A DNA stretch of 32,968 bases from Fibrobacter sp. (GCA_017526585.1 JAFXRC010000023.1:1-32968), one strand, 5' to 3'. Positions 1 to 7,975 are shown, counted from the stretch's first letter. Notes: a model not told the origin generated them from the sequence alone. Numbers and translations: made by a program.

Positions 1-489
1 AAGCGTATGCATTCCGTCAGGATCAGAAAGCGCCATCGCACCCGCGGTGTCGCCGTGGTAGCCGCCCTTCAAGGCAACCAGTTTGCAACGCTCCGGGCGC
101 GAGAGCGAATGCTGGTACTGCACCGCCATCTTGGCGCTGCATTCCACGGCGATGCTTCCCGAATCTGCAAAGAAAATTTTGTTGAGACCTTCCGGCAAAA
201 AATTCACCAGCTTTTCGCCAAGTTCAATCGCAGGTTCGTGTGTAAAACCGCCGAACATCACATGGCACATCTTTTCGCTCTGTTTCTGAATCGCCTCGAC
301 GATTTCAGGGGCGTTATGCCCGTGCGCCATGCACCACCAACTCGATACCGCATCAATCAGTTTCAAACCATCGGCCGTTTCAATCGTCGTTCCATGAGCG
401 GATTTTGCAAGGAACCTGGCCGGAGTATTCTTCAGCGCCGCATAGGGGTGCCACAAATGCTCACTATCAAAATCAAGTAGCCTTTTCAT
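1..489 (-). CDS. bioA: Adenosylmethionine-8-amino-7-oxononanoate aminotransferase (BioA), N-terminal part
   Basis: This is the N-terminal 163 codons of BioA, the PLP enzyme that transfers an amino group from S-adenosylmethionine to 8-amino-7-oxononanoate in biotin synthesis; the rest lies beyond the left edge. The minus-strand translation begins MKRLLDFDSEHLWHPYAALK and carries the family's HPYA start, the SWWCMAHGHNAPEI stretch, GGFTHEPAIELGEKL, and FFADSGSIAVE followed by KGGYHGDTAGAMALSDP. The SWW motif and the YHGDT motif are typical of BioA rather than of other class-III aminotransferases. The start at 489 gives the normal BioA N-terminus. It lies 22 bp downstream of the acetyltransferase gene and may share its transcript. 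The catalytic lysine is outside the window, so activity cannot be judged. Confidence 0.93.
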   Translation of the reverse strand, partial: MKRLLDFDSEHLWHPYAALKNTPARFLAKSAHGTTIETADGLKLIDAVSSWWCMAHGHNAPEIVEAIQKQSEKMCHVMFGGFTHEPAIELGEKLVNFLPEGLNKIFFADSGSIAVECSAKMAVQYQHSLSRPERCKLVALKGGYHGDTAGAMALSDPDGMHTL

Positions 490-511
490 TTGCGGCCAAA
501 TATAGAAATTA

Positions 512-1048
512 CTACCGCGAACAGCAGATAGAATTCACCTCAAGTCGGCAAACATAATCGTCCATAAAGAAACCGTTGCCAATATCGTTCTTTTCGGAGC
601 GAATTATTCTAAAGCCAAGTTTCTCATAAGCCTGACATGCCGGATTATGCTTGTTCACGTTCAATTCAACGGCGTTGAGACCTAGCTTTTTCGTTTCTTC
701 TACAACAAACGAGAGCATCTGACGAGCGAAGCCTTTTCCCCGCATGTTTTTGTATAGGTAAAACTTGCTCAAATACATCACATCATTTTTCGGATAGAAG
801 GCAACGAATCCAGCATTTTGCGATTCCGTTTGCACAAAATAATACCTATAGCCATGCGCAAGCTGATTTGCTATAGCATCAACTGACTGAAAAAGTTTGA
901 GCATATAATCATTTTGGCCTTTCCCTACAATCGGATCATAATGCTCGCGAAGGATTTCAGTCGCCATCTTTGACATTTCGCAGACTTTTTCTGCATCATT
1001 TTTGTCCAATGCTACGAAGTTCATATTTCTAATGTAACTATTTTTCAT
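512..1048 (-). CDS. GNAT-family N-acetyltransferase
   Basis: A 178-residue protein with the GNAT (Gcn5-related) fold signature. The central acetyl-CoA loop reads LYKNMRGKGFARQMLSFV, matching the R/Q-x-x-G-x-G/A motif A, and is followed by LGLNAVELNVNKHNPACQAYEKLGF, the typical strand 5 and the N-x-x-A-x-x-x-Y-x-x-x-G-F motif B. The substrate cannot be told from sequence. The start is uncertain: the ATG at 1048 has no clear Shine-Dalgarno, and an internal Met (MNFVALDKND, about position 1024) begins where GNAT domains usually start. It lies upstream of bioA on the same strand with a 22-bp gap. A divergent plus-strand gene begins at 1115, so the 66-bp gap should hold both promoters; a TATATT on the minus strand is a candidate -10. 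Confidence 0.85.
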   Translation of the reverse strand: MKNSYIRNMNFVALDKNDAEKVCEMSKMATEILREHYDPIVGKGQNDYMLKLFQSVDAIANQLAHGYRYYFVQTESQNAGFVAFYPKNDVMYLSKFYLYKNMRGKGFARQMLSFVVEETKKLGLNAVELNVNKHNPACQAYEKLGFRIIRSEKNDIGNGFFMDDYVCRLEVNSICCSR

Positions 1049-1114
1049 GGGGATGTCGAACTACGATGTCGAAAATATATCAAGAACATAACCAACATAA
1101 CGAGCGAGGAAACC

Positions 1115-1360
1115 ATGACCACAAACGAAAACAAGCCAAAGCTTTACATGCTCATCGAAATAGTGTGTAATGATGAAATGGATTGTGTTAAAACCGAGGA
1201 GGAGTGGCTACGCGAATTTGAGGAATCTGAAGAATTCGAAGACTGGATGGAAGGCAAGACAGCGAAAGAACTTTTCGATGAATTTCGCCGTAACGAAATG
1301 CTTATAGAGGTTGAAAGGGACGACTTCGACCAATGGGTGAAAGTGGAAGATGCCCCTTAA
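1115..1360 (+). CDS. Small acidic hypothetical protein
   Basis: An 81-residue, strongly acidic protein (rich in Glu and Asp, for example EEWLREFEESEEFEDWMEG) that I do not recognise. It has no signal peptide or membrane segment and looks helical. The coding call rests on a good ribosome-binding site (GAGGAAACC just before ATG), a clean stop, and a plausible terminator hairpin about 115 bp downstream (1475-1494). It is divergent from the acetyltransferase gene and precedes the diguanylate cyclase gene. No function is proposed. Confidence 0.6.
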   Translation: MTTNENKPKLYMLIEIVCNDEMDCVKTEEEWLREFEESEEFEDWMEGKTAKELFDEFRRNEMLIEVERDDFDQWVKVEDAP

Positions 1361-1474
1361 ACGCATAACTTTGAACCTTGACTGGGCGTGATATAGAAGT
1401 CTAGAACGGCTGCACAAAAAGCCTTCAAAACCAGGATATTATCCATAAAAACCGCATTTTACGCCGTAATTTAT

Positions 1475-1494
1475 AAAAAGGTCTTAACCTTTTT
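1475..1494 (+). terminator. Possible terminator hairpin after the acidic protein gene
   Basis: AAAAAGGT (1475-1482) and ACCTTTTT (1487-1494) form an 8-bp perfect stem with a CTTA loop, and the 3' arm is T-rich. It is weak in GC, so its efficiency is doubtful. It could act in either direction. The rest of 1361-1551 is AT-rich; a TATATT at 1506-1511 may be the -10 of the next gene, with a poor -35. Confidence 0.4.
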
Positions 1495-1551
1495 AAAGAA
1501 ATGAATATATTTTACAGGTATAGGGAGTAATAGTTCTTCTTGGGAGCCATT

Positions 1552-2865
1552 ATGGATGATAGCAAAAAGCTTTTAGCAGACTATCCTGTGAACGCAGCGG
1601 AGTATTTCGCAGCTATAACTCACGCCGCAACTGAGCTGTATATTTCGATGCATGTACTTGATCTTGAGGATCAAACCGCATTTCCTATCAAGTCTAACGA
1701 ATTCATCGATAAGTTTATGAAATGCGGCGGCACCCTACAAGAAAGTCTTACCAATATCATGGTAAACCTTGCATGTCCAGAAAGCGTTGAAACTATCAAG
1801 AATTTTACGATTCTTTCAACATTGCCGGAACGCATGAAGAATGCAAATGTCATTTCAGAAATTTTCCATGGAAAGATTCACGGTTGGAGCAAGGCGATAT
1901 TTGTACGCATTGGCGACGAAAAGCCACTACGCCGGGTTCTGTACCTTGTCGAAAATGTGAATGCGCAAATGACAAAGTTGGAACAAGAGAAAGAACTCTT
2001 GGAGCAGAACCGCAAACAACAAAACATGATCAATGCGCTCATGAACGGATACGCCTCCGTTGTCAGTGTCGATTTTGTAACAGAAAAGGTGGAAGTTTTC
2101 CGCATTAACGATCGCCCCAAAAACGCACTTGGCCTCACAAAAGAACCGCCTCCGTTCAAGGCTTTTGCTGAAAAGTATATCAACACGGCTGTTCTCGAAG
2201 AGGATAGGGATAGACTCCGAAAAGTGATTGACGAGTCCTATATTAAAGAATATCTGCAAGTTGGCGGCAGTTTATCCAAAATATTTCACAACGACCTCGG
2301 TCAGTATGTCGAAATGAAAATTGTGCGAACCGGCGAAGAAACGGCCGTATTCGGCTTTACCGATAAAAACAACGAAATCACCGAAATAAACGATAAAATC
2401 TACAGGGATTCGTTGACTCAAGTGATGAACCGTAAGTTTTTTGATGAAAAAATAGCATCATGTAATTGTCAAGCCGTTGTAATGGCGGACATCGACTTCT
2501 TCAAAGAAGTCAATGACCATCACGGGCACCAGTGTGGTGATATAGCCCTTACTGCCGTGGCTTCGATACTGAGTTCATCTGTCCGCAATCTGGACCGCGT
2601 CGTACGTTATGGTGGCGACGAATTCTTAATCATGTTCAAGGGCATCACTCATGAAGTGCTGAAAGTCAGACTTGAACAGATGCGAGCCCTTGCCGAAAAA
2701 ATTAAACTGCAAGATTACCCGAATGTGCAGTTAACAATGAGCTTTGGCGGGACATTCGGAGATGGAACCGTTTCTGACATGCTCTCTTTTGCCGACAAGG
2801 CGCTTTACGTATCCAAGAAAAAACGCAACTGCGTTACCCTAGTTCCGTTTGAAGGAAAAAAATAA
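1552..2865 (+). CDS. GGDEF diguanylate cyclase with N-terminal PAS-like sensing domains
   Basis: A 437-residue cytoplasmic diguanylate cyclase that would make cyclic di-GMP from two GTP. I chose the ATG at 1552 because GGGAG lies 5-6 bases before it; a TTG 12 bases upstream keeps the frame but is poorly placed. The C-terminal third is a complete GGDEF domain: DSLTQVMNRKFF, then DIDFFKEVNDHHGHQCGD (metal and base binding), then the active-site GGDEF at about residues 354-358. An RxxD inhibitory site (R345-N-L-D348) sits exactly five residues before GGDEF, so product feedback inhibition is expected. The N-terminal ~280 residues look like two PAS-like modules separated by a short coiled coil (KLEQEKELLEQNRKQQ). 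Their ligand is unknown. There are no membrane segments and no EAL domain. Confidence 0.93.
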   Translation: MDDSKKLLADYPVNAAEYFAAITHAATELYISMHVLDLEDQTAFPIKSNEFIDKFMKCGGTLQESLTNIMVNLACPESVETIKNFTILSTLPERMKNANVISEIFHGKIHGWSKAIFVRIGDEKPLRRVLYLVENVNAQMTKLEQEKELLEQNRKQQNMINALMNGYASVVSVDFVTEKVEVFRINDRPKNALGLTKEPPPFKAFAEKYINTAVLEEDRDRLRKVIDESYIKEYLQVGGSLSKIFHNDLGQYVEMKIVRTGEETAVFGFTDKNNEITEINDKIYRDSLTQVMNRKFFDEKIASCNCQAVVMADIDFFKEVNDHHGHQCGDIALTAVASILSSSVRNLDRVVRYGGDEFLIMFKGITHEVLKVRLEQMRALAEKIKLQDYPNVQLTMSFGGTFGDGTVSDMLSFADKALYVSKKKRNCVTLVPFEGKK

Positions 2866-2867
2866 GC

Positions 2868-2896
2868 TTGCCACCGGTGGGCATTTTGTCTATATT
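2868..2896 (+). promoter_or_regulatory. Promoter of the preQ1-regulated transporter operon
   Basis: TTGCCA (2868-2873), a 17-bp spacer and TATATT (2891-2896), with the -10 continuing as TATATTTG. Transcription should start near 2903, leaving a ~67-nt leader that contains the preQ1-I aptamer. The site lies just after the stop of the GGDEF gene, so the transporter has its own transcript. Confidence 0.7.
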
Positions 2897-2935
2897 TGGG
2901 CGCGTTAGAATCCAGCAATGTTGCGGGATTTTTCC

Positions 2936-2968
2936 GGAAGTCTTTGTCTAACCTTCCTTAAAAAACAA
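2936..2968 (+). promoter_or_regulatory. preQ1 class I riboswitch
   Basis: The leader matches the preQ1-I aptamer position by position. P1 is GGAAG (2936-2940) with CTTCC (2953-2957). The loop is 12 nt (2941-2952), as in the Bacillus subtilis queC aptamer, starting with U and ending in the C that recognises preQ1. The A-rich tail UUAAAAAACAAA follows. The P2 pseudoknot is preserved by compensatory changes: loop UUG (2944-2946) pairs with tail CAA (2966-2968), where B. subtilis has UAG with CUA. The tail runs directly into the ATG at 2970, so ligand binding would bury the translation start region. Its position before a queuosine-precursor transporter agrees with the ligand. Translational control is inferred; no separate terminator is visible. 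Confidence 0.9.
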
Positions 2969-2969
2969 A

Positions 2970-3737
2970 ATGAAAAACTATATCCAGCGCGAATGGCGGG
3001 ATCTCGTCATCCTTCTGCGCAACATTCCCTCCCTCGTCGTCAGTTTCTTCATCCTTTCCGTCGTGTGCATGAACTTGCTCGCGAACAAGGAACTGATTTC
3101 ATTTGAATACCTGGCACTCGACTGCGGCTTTACCCTGAGCTGGTTCTCGTTCCTGTGCATGGACATGATTTGTAAAAGGTTCGGACCGAAGGCGGCCATG
3201 AAGGTTTCGATCGTGGCGCTCTTCGTGAACCTATGCACCTGCGTGTTCTTCAACATTCTTTCGCATGCGCCGGGAATGTGGGGCGAATTCTACAGCTACG
3301 TCGACACAAACCCCGATGCAGCCAAGGTCGCAAACGACGCCCTGAACGCCACATTCGGCGGTTCCTGGTATATTGTGCTTGGTTCGGCACTCGCCATGTT
3401 CACGGCTTCGTTCGTGAATTCAGGCGTAAACTACAGCATTTCGAAGGTATTTACGAAAAGCAACTTCAAGTCGTTCGCGATGCGCTCCTACATTTCGACC
3501 ATGGTGGCGCAGTTCGTCGACAACCTGATTTTTGCCATTACCGTAAGCCACGTGTTCTTCGGCTGGACCATGAAGCAGGTCATTATCTGCTCACTCACGG
3601 GTGCCGTTATGGAGCTCCTGTGCGAAATTTTCTTCAGCCCCATCGGCTACAAGATGGTCTGCAGGTGGGAAAAGGAAGAAGTCGGCGACGCCTATCTTAA
3701 ATTCAAGGCGAAAAATAAGAAAGGAGGACTCGCATGA
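2970..3737 (+). CDS. Queuosine precursor transporter, VUT/YhhQ family
   Basis: A 255-residue inner-membrane protein with about six hydrophobic segments, belonging to the vitamin-uptake-transporter-like (VUT, YhhQ) family that imports queuosine precursors such as preQ0 or preQ1. Family features visible are the TASFVNSGVNYSISKVF segment, the acidic/amide-containing helix AQFVDNLIFAITV, and the C-terminal GAVMELLCEIFFSPIGYKMV, in which the final helix ends near the membrane before a charged tail. The start at 2970 is fixed by the abutting preQ1-I riboswitch; there is no ordinary Shine-Dalgarno, the region before ATG being the aptamer tail. The stop overlaps the start of the next gene by 4 bp. 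The riboswitch makes the substrate assignment stronger than homology alone. Confidence 0.92.
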   Translation: MKNYIQREWRDLVILLRNIPSLVVSFFILSVVCMNLLANKELISFEYLALDCGFTLSWFSFLCMDMICKRFGPKAAMKVSIVALFVNLCTCVFFNILSHAPGMWGEFYSYVDTNPDAAKVANDALNATFGGSWYIVLGSALAMFTASFVNSGVNYSISKVFTKSNFKSFAMRSYISTMVAQFVDNLIFAITVSHVFFGWTMKQVIICSLTGAVMELLCEIFFSPIGYKMVCRWEKEEVGDAYLKFKAKNKKGGLA

Positions 3738-4396
3738 ACGTCTTTATCAGCGGAACGCACAGCGGCATCGGTCGCGCCATCGCAGAACTGTTCCTGAGCA
3801 GGGGCGCGCATGTTGTCGGTTTTGATGTGAAACCTTCGAGCATTGACCACGCCGAATACGAGCACTATATCGTCGATGTTGCCGACAAGACGACACTCCC
3901 CCAGCTCGACAAACCGGCAAACATTGTCGTGAGCAACGCAGGTGTACAAAACTCCGGTCGCGATATCGAAGTGAACCTGAAGGGCGCTATGAACTTCGTG
4001 GAAGCTTACGCCATCCAAAGCAATATCCATTCGGTACTTTTCATTGTGTCTTCGAGCGCGCATACCGGCGACGAATTCCCAGAATACGCCGTTTCCAAAG
4101 GCGGCCTCTTGACCTATGTAAAGAATGTAGGACGCCGGGTCGCCAAGTTCGGAGCCACCTGCAACAGCATTTCTCCGGGTGGCGTCAAGACTAGCCTGAA
4201 CACGCCCGTGATGGAAGATACAGTCTTGTGGAACCGCATCATGGAAGTGACTCCGCTTAAGCGCTGGGCTGAACCCGAAGACATCGCGGAATGGGTCTGG
4301 TTCATGACGGTCGTCAACAAGAACTGCACCGGTCAGGACATTCTCGTCGACAACGGCGAAAAAGACCTGAACAGCACCTTCGTCTGGCCCGATTAA
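3734..4396 (+). CDS. Short-chain dehydrogenase/reductase (SDR)
   Basis: A 220-residue classical SDR, an NAD(P)-dependent oxidoreductase with a Rossmann fold. The cofactor loop is SGTHSGIGRAIAE near the N-terminus, followed by an acidic residue at the end of strand 2 (FDVKP), which favours NAD over NADP. The NAG motif appears as SNAGVQ, the catalytic serine in VSSSA, and the Y-x-x-x-K pair in YAVSK. The typical PGGVKT stretch follows. The protein is short because the region after NAG is compact. A strong AGGAGG precedes the ATG and the start overlaps the transporter stop (ATGA), so the two are translationally coupled and share the riboswitch-controlled transcript. The substrate is unknown; no described queuosine step uses an SDR, so this may be coincidental. 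Confidence 0.88.
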   Translation: MNVFISGTHSGIGRAIAELFLSRGAHVVGFDVKPSSIDHAEYEHYIVDVADKTTLPQLDKPANIVVSNAGVQNSGRDIEVNLKGAMNFVEAYAIQSNIHSVLFIVSSSAHTGDEFPEYAVSKGGLLTYVKNVGRRVAKFGATCNSISPGGVKTSLNTPVMEDTVLWNRIMEVTPLKRWAEPEDIAEWVWFMTVVNKNCTGQDILVDNGEKDLNSTFVWPD

Positions 4397-4408
4397 TCGG
4401 CAAATTGT

Positions 4409-4414
4409 TATATT
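4409..4414 (+). promoter_or_regulatory. Possible extended -10 promoter giving a leaderless GH16 mRNA
   Basis: TGTTATATT (4406-4414) is an extended -10 element. It ends six bases before the ATG at 4421, so transcription would start on or next to the A of the start codon. No ribosome-binding site precedes this ATG, which supports a leaderless message. No good -35 is visible. Confidence 0.4.
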
Positions 4415-4420
4415 CGCCCT

Positions 4421-5497
4421 ATGGCATCTAGGGCTTTCAAGTATTTTTTAAGCGCAGCCGTAATCGCTGCGCTTTCGGCATGTTCCTCAGATTCATCTTC
4501 TAGCGTAGAGGTTTCCGAACAGCTGAATCCGGAAATATCCGAGAGCAGTTCTTCAATTGCAACAGGAGATTCCAGTTCCGAGACTGGAACGACTTCTTCT
4601 AGTTCACGCAACGAAGTCTTAGACGAATCCTCGTCTTCCGAAGTTGTTGATTCCGGAACCTCAACCGAAAAAACATCCTCAAGCTCCGCAGACCAGATAG
4701 CCAGCAGCTCATCTGACATTTCTACACCCGAAGCATCGAGTTCTTCAGAAACGGTCGCGAGTTCCTCGAACATTTCACCTTACCTGTGGAACGACGAATT
4801 TGACGGCGATGCCATCGATACCGAAAAGTGGACCTTCGAAATCGGCACAGGCGCAAGCGGCTGGGGAAACAACGAATGGCAATACTACACCGACCGCAGC
4901 GAAAACGCCTACATCAAGGACGGCATTCTACACATCCGCGCGAACAAGGAGTCCTTTGAAGGCGCAAGCTACACTTCGGCTAGAATGATTACCAAGGGCA
5001 AGTTCAGCTTTACCTACGGCACCATAGAAGCCCGCATCGCACTCCCCGTGGGAAAAGGCATCTGGCCCGCTTTCTGGATGCTCGGCGAAAACATCGACCA
5101 AGTTTCGTGGCCCGCCTGCGGCGAAATTGACATCATCGAGGCGGTAAACGACGAAAACATCGTCTACGGAACCAACCATTGGCAAACCGAAGGCCACCAA
5201 GCCGATTACGGCAACAACACCGGCGGTTTCCATGGCGCAAGCACCTCACTCGACATCACGGAGTTCCACACCTACAAATTCACTTGGGACGAAAAGCTCA
5301 TCGCCATGTACGTGGACGACTTCAAGTACCACGAGATTTCCATCGAAGACAACGCAGGCGGCACCGAAGCCTTCCATAAGCCGTTTTTCTTGCTGTTGAA
5401 TGTGGCAGTCGCCGGCAACTGGCCCGGTTTCGAAGTGGACGACGCCCAGTTCCCCAACGAAATGCTGATCGACTACATCCGCGTTACCCAAAACTAA
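4421..5497 (+). CDS. GH16 family beta-glucanase lipoprotein (laminarinase-like)
   Basis: A 358-residue secreted lipoprotein. Residues 1-21 are a lipoprotein signal peptide ending in L-S-A-C (Cys21). Residues ~22-120 are a Ser/Glu-rich low-complexity linker typical of Fibrobacter surface proteins. From ~123 a glycoside hydrolase family 16 domain follows: WNDEFDGDAIDTEKW, NNEWQYYTDRSENAYIKDG, GTIEARIALPVGKGIWPAFW, and the catalytic G-E-I-D-I-I-E-A with nucleophile Glu235, Asp237 and acid/base Glu240. The E-x-D-x-x-E spacing is that of beta-1,3-glucanases (laminarinases) rather than the E-x-D-x-E of bacterial lichenases. The domain order is normal, not circularly permuted as in the known F. succinogenes lichenase. 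It probably degrades beta-1,3 or mixed-linkage glucan at the cell surface. Confidence 0.93.
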   Translation: MASRAFKYFLSAAVIAALSACSSDSSSSVEVSEQLNPEISESSSSIATGDSSSETGTTSSSSRNEVLDESSSSEVVDSGTSTEKTSSSSADQIASSSSDISTPEASSSSETVASSSNISPYLWNDEFDGDAIDTEKWTFEIGTGASGWGNNEWQYYTDRSENAYIKDGILHIRANKESFEGASYTSARMITKGKFSFTYGTIEARIALPVGKGIWPAFWMLGENIDQVSWPACGEIDIIEAVNDENIVYGTNHWQTEGHQADYGNNTGGFHGASTSLDITEFHTYKFTWDEKLIAMYVDDFKYHEISIEDNAGGTEAFHKPFFLLLNVAVAGNWPGFEVDDAQFPNEMLIDYIRVTQN

Positions 5498-5654
5498 GGT
5501 AAAGCCCCCAAGTCAAAGCTTCTAATTATAGATAAACCTCCCCCGAAAAACACCCCCATATGCAACATCTGTTTCATATACAAAAAAATTCTACAAAACT
5601 ATTCAAAATCTTGTGATTTTTCTCAAAATTCTTTGTTTTTGTTTCATAAGCCTA

Positions 5655-5683
5655 TTGACATTTGATTTTTTCGATTGTATATT
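5655..5683 (+). promoter_or_regulatory. Promoter of the TIGR02147-lipoprotein operon
   Basis: TTGACA (5655-5660), 17-bp spacer, TATATT (5678-5683): an essentially consensus housekeeping promoter, with transcription expected near 5690 and a ~46-nt leader before the ATG at 5736. The remaining intergenic DNA from 5498 is AT-rich and I see no strong terminator for the GH16 gene in it, only a weak AAAATC/GATTTT hairpin near 5610. Confidence 0.75.
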
Positions 5684-5735
5684 TATTTCAGAATCCGGGA
5701 AAAACCGGAACTTGGGTCAAACAGGACAGGAAACA

Positions 5736-6572
5736 ATGAAACCGATTATCGAATACTCAGATTTCCGGAAGTTCATGCTGGACTACTACGAGGAGCGCAA
5801 GCGCCGTTCCGCGTTCACCTGGCGCGAATTTTCGAAGATTGCGGGCTTCACCTCTTCGTCGTACATTAAGGTCGTATGCGACGGGAAAAGCAAGCTCAGC
5901 AAAATTGGCGTCGAACGCGTCGCCACGGCAATGGGGCTTGGTGGCTTCGAGCTCGACTACTTCCGCGCCATGGTCAAGTACGGCCAGGCTGCAAGCGAGG
6001 AGAGCAAGAAGGCCGCCTACAGGGACATGCTTGCGATAGCCAAGGTCCACAAGGTGCGCGTTCTCGAGGGCGACCTTTTCGCCTATTACGATTCGTGGCG
6101 CAACCCGGTGGTGCGTGAACTCGCCCCGCTGATGCCCGGCGCCACCCCCGGCGAAATGGCAAAGATGTGCTACAACACGACTTCGGCGCAGGAAGTGCGC
6201 GAATCGCTAGATTTTCTGACCAAGACGGGGCTCTTGAAAAAGACTGCGAACGGCAATTTCAAGCAGTCGGAAACGTCCGTAAAGGGCTCTCCCGACGCGA
6301 CTAGGCTCGCACTCCGCGGAATGCACCGCCAGATGGCAGAGCTCGCCTCCCCCGCACTGGAACTTCCCAAGGACGAACGCAACTTCAGCGGAGTCACCAT
6401 GGGCGTTTCCAAGGAAACTTACGACCGCATCGTGAACCTGCTCGACGAGTTCCGCAGCAAGATCATCGCGATTGCCGCCGAAGACAAGAATATTGAACAG
6501 GTTTATCGCCTAAACCTGCAACTTTTCCCGCTTACCAAAAACATCAAGGAGAACAAAAATGAAAAAGCTTAA
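5736..6572 (+). CDS. TIGR02147 family protein (Fibrobacter paralogous family, DUF4423)
   Basis: A 278-residue soluble protein of the TIGR02147 family, which is expanded in Fibrobacter succinogenes. The beginning, KPIIEYSDFRKFMLDYYEERKR followed by FTWREFSKIAGFTSSSYIK and a GKSKLS stretch, reads as a helix-turn-helix-like N-terminal region; the C-terminal half contains the family's region ending KETYDRIVNLLDEFRSKI. The start at 5736 is chosen because AGGA lies 5 bases upstream and the consensus promoter is at 5655-5683; the frame stays open upstream, but that stretch is AT-rich leader. The 3' end overlaps the next lipoprotein gene by 14 bp, so the two are coupled. A transcription-regulator role for the family is plausible from the N-terminal region but is an inference. 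Confidence 0.85.
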   Translation: MKPIIEYSDFRKFMLDYYEERKRRSAFTWREFSKIAGFTSSSYIKVVCDGKSKLSKIGVERVATAMGLGGFELDYFRAMVKYGQAASEESKKAAYRDMLAIAKVHKVRVLEGDLFAYYDSWRNPVVRELAPLMPGATPGEMAKMCYNTTSAQEVRESLDFLTKTGLLKKTANGNFKQSETSVKGSPDATRLALRGMHRQMAELASPALELPKDERNFSGVTMGVSKETYDRIVNLLDEFRSKIIAIAAEDKNIEQVYRLNLQLFPLTKNIKENKNEKA

Positions 6573-7929
6573 CCTCTGCGCAGCGGGCATCGCAGCCCTG
6601 TTCTGCACCTACTGTAGCGATTCCAGCAGCAATTCAACCATTGCCGGCACATCCGAAGAGATGAACGAACTCGCCGAAAACGATTCCTCCAGCTCGGACA
6701 CACATGAGGCGGAATCCTCTAGTAGCATTGAAGACCAGAAGATTTCCTCGTCGAGCGGAGATGTTCATACTCCGCCCGCAGGCGGCAACACGTTGGACGC
6801 CTACGTGGAACAGTTTGGCTTACAAAGCAAGGTGCGTTTTGACAAGGCCGTGATGGCTATCAGCACTGGCCCCTACTTACTCAAGCAGCAGCCAATAGAT
6901 GGCTCTGATCCTTATACGGAATTTGAAAAAGAGGGCGTTGCCAAGTTCACCCAAGAAAACATCGGTGAAATCGAAGAATACTTCCCGAACGCAGCCGAAA
7001 CTTACGCTGAAACGGTTAGTGCTGTCAAGAATGGCTCCAACGAATGCACCCTCTATTCTTACAACAGTTACGGTAACGAAAAGTACGCCGGTCTCGTTCT
7101 GGAATACGTATCGCCCGACACCTTGAAGGTTACCGGCATCGCCGCCAAGAACTGCGAAGAGACCACCGGCAACATGTTTGTTCGATTCTTGGTCAGCTAC
7201 TGTGGCGACCTGAACAAGGAACCGGTAATCATCGAAAATACCGTAGAATCAAGTATCAAGAAGGAGCAGTGCCCCGCAGTCAATGAAACAGAATGGGTCA
7301 GTGTGATTGATCCGAAGGATATTGTCACGAGTTCCTCTTCGGAAACGCCGAATTCGAGTTCCAGCAAGGAAATCGAAACTTGCGCCCCGGGCAGCGACTG
7401 CGACGGTGACGGAATCCCCGACGACATTTATAGGCCCGACTTGGAACCCTGCGATACCGATACCCTGCTGTATTTCTTCGGGCGCAGTTACCAGTGCATT
7501 GAAAACAAGTGGGTGTACCTGCCGCCTCCGGGCCCGGACAGCACCTATTCCCAGGCACGTAATGTCTCGGTACTGCCTCGCCAGGGAATGGCAGTAGCCC
7601 CGCGTGTCGTGATGGCAAGAAATGAGGACGGAACCATTTCCATTCGTGACGATGGTTACAATGCATCCAACAACTTTGTCATTGAAGCGGTTTACACCGA
7701 ACTTTCTGGAGACACCATTATCGTAGACGTTATCTACCCTGACGGCGCAAATGTGAGTAGCTACCAGATAAGCGCACTCACGTTTACCGTGAGCAAAGTC
7801 TACACAAACGTAAAGTACATAAAATACAAAGACAGCGATAAAGTCCAGGAAATCTACGAAGTAGACGAACTCCTACCCTGCGCAAGCAGTTCAACTTGCC
7901 AGGAGTGCGGAGAAGGCCTCACATGCTAA
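6559..7929 (+). CDS. Ser-linker lipoprotein of unknown function
   Basis: A 456-residue exported protein that I cannot assign to a family. The N-terminus MKKLNLCAAGIAALFCTYC is followed directly by SDSSS, the layout of Fibrobacter lipoproteins, although the lipobox (C-T-Y-C) is atypical. Residues ~20-75 are Ser/Glu-rich linker, followed by a globular domain with several cysteines. A second Ser linker occurs at about residues 255-275. Next comes CDGDGIPDD, a thrombospondin-type-3-like calcium-binding repeat, and a C-terminal domain ending in a cysteine-rich tail (CASSSTCQECGEGLTC), suggesting disulfides. The start overlaps the upstream TIGR02147 gene by 14 bp with GGAG before the ATG. A strong terminator follows at 7976-8002. 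A surface role, perhaps in adhesion or substrate binding, is possible but unproven. Confidence 0.82.
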   Translation: MKKLNLCAAGIAALFCTYCSDSSSNSTIAGTSEEMNELAENDSSSSDTHEAESSSSIEDQKISSSSGDVHTPPAGGNTLDAYVEQFGLQSKVRFDKAVMAISTGPYLLKQQPIDGSDPYTEFEKEGVAKFTQENIGEIEEYFPNAAETYAETVSAVKNGSNECTLYSYNSYGNEKYAGLVLEYVSPDTLKVTGIAAKNCEETTGNMFVRFLVSYCGDLNKEPVIIENTVESSIKKEQCPAVNETEWVSVIDPKDIVTSSSSETPNSSSSKEIETCAPGSDCDGDGIPDDIYRPDLEPCDTDTLLYFFGRSYQCIENKWVYLPPPGPDSTYSQARNVSVLPRQGMAVAPRVVMARNEDGTISIRDDGYNASNNFVIEAVYTELSGDTIIVDVIYPDGANVSSYQISALTFTVSKVYTNVKYIKYKDSDKVQEIYEVDELLPCASSSTCQECGEGLTC

Positions 7930-7975
7930 TCCGCTATATCTCTTAAAGCGAAGCAACAATTATTCTCCTAAGCCC

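Noticed and set aside
5613..5735. N-terminal extension of the TIGR02147 protein with a hydrophobic start
   Set aside because: The 41 extra codons cover an AT-rich stretch containing a consensus promoter; the ATG at 5736 has a ribosome-binding site and matches the family start.
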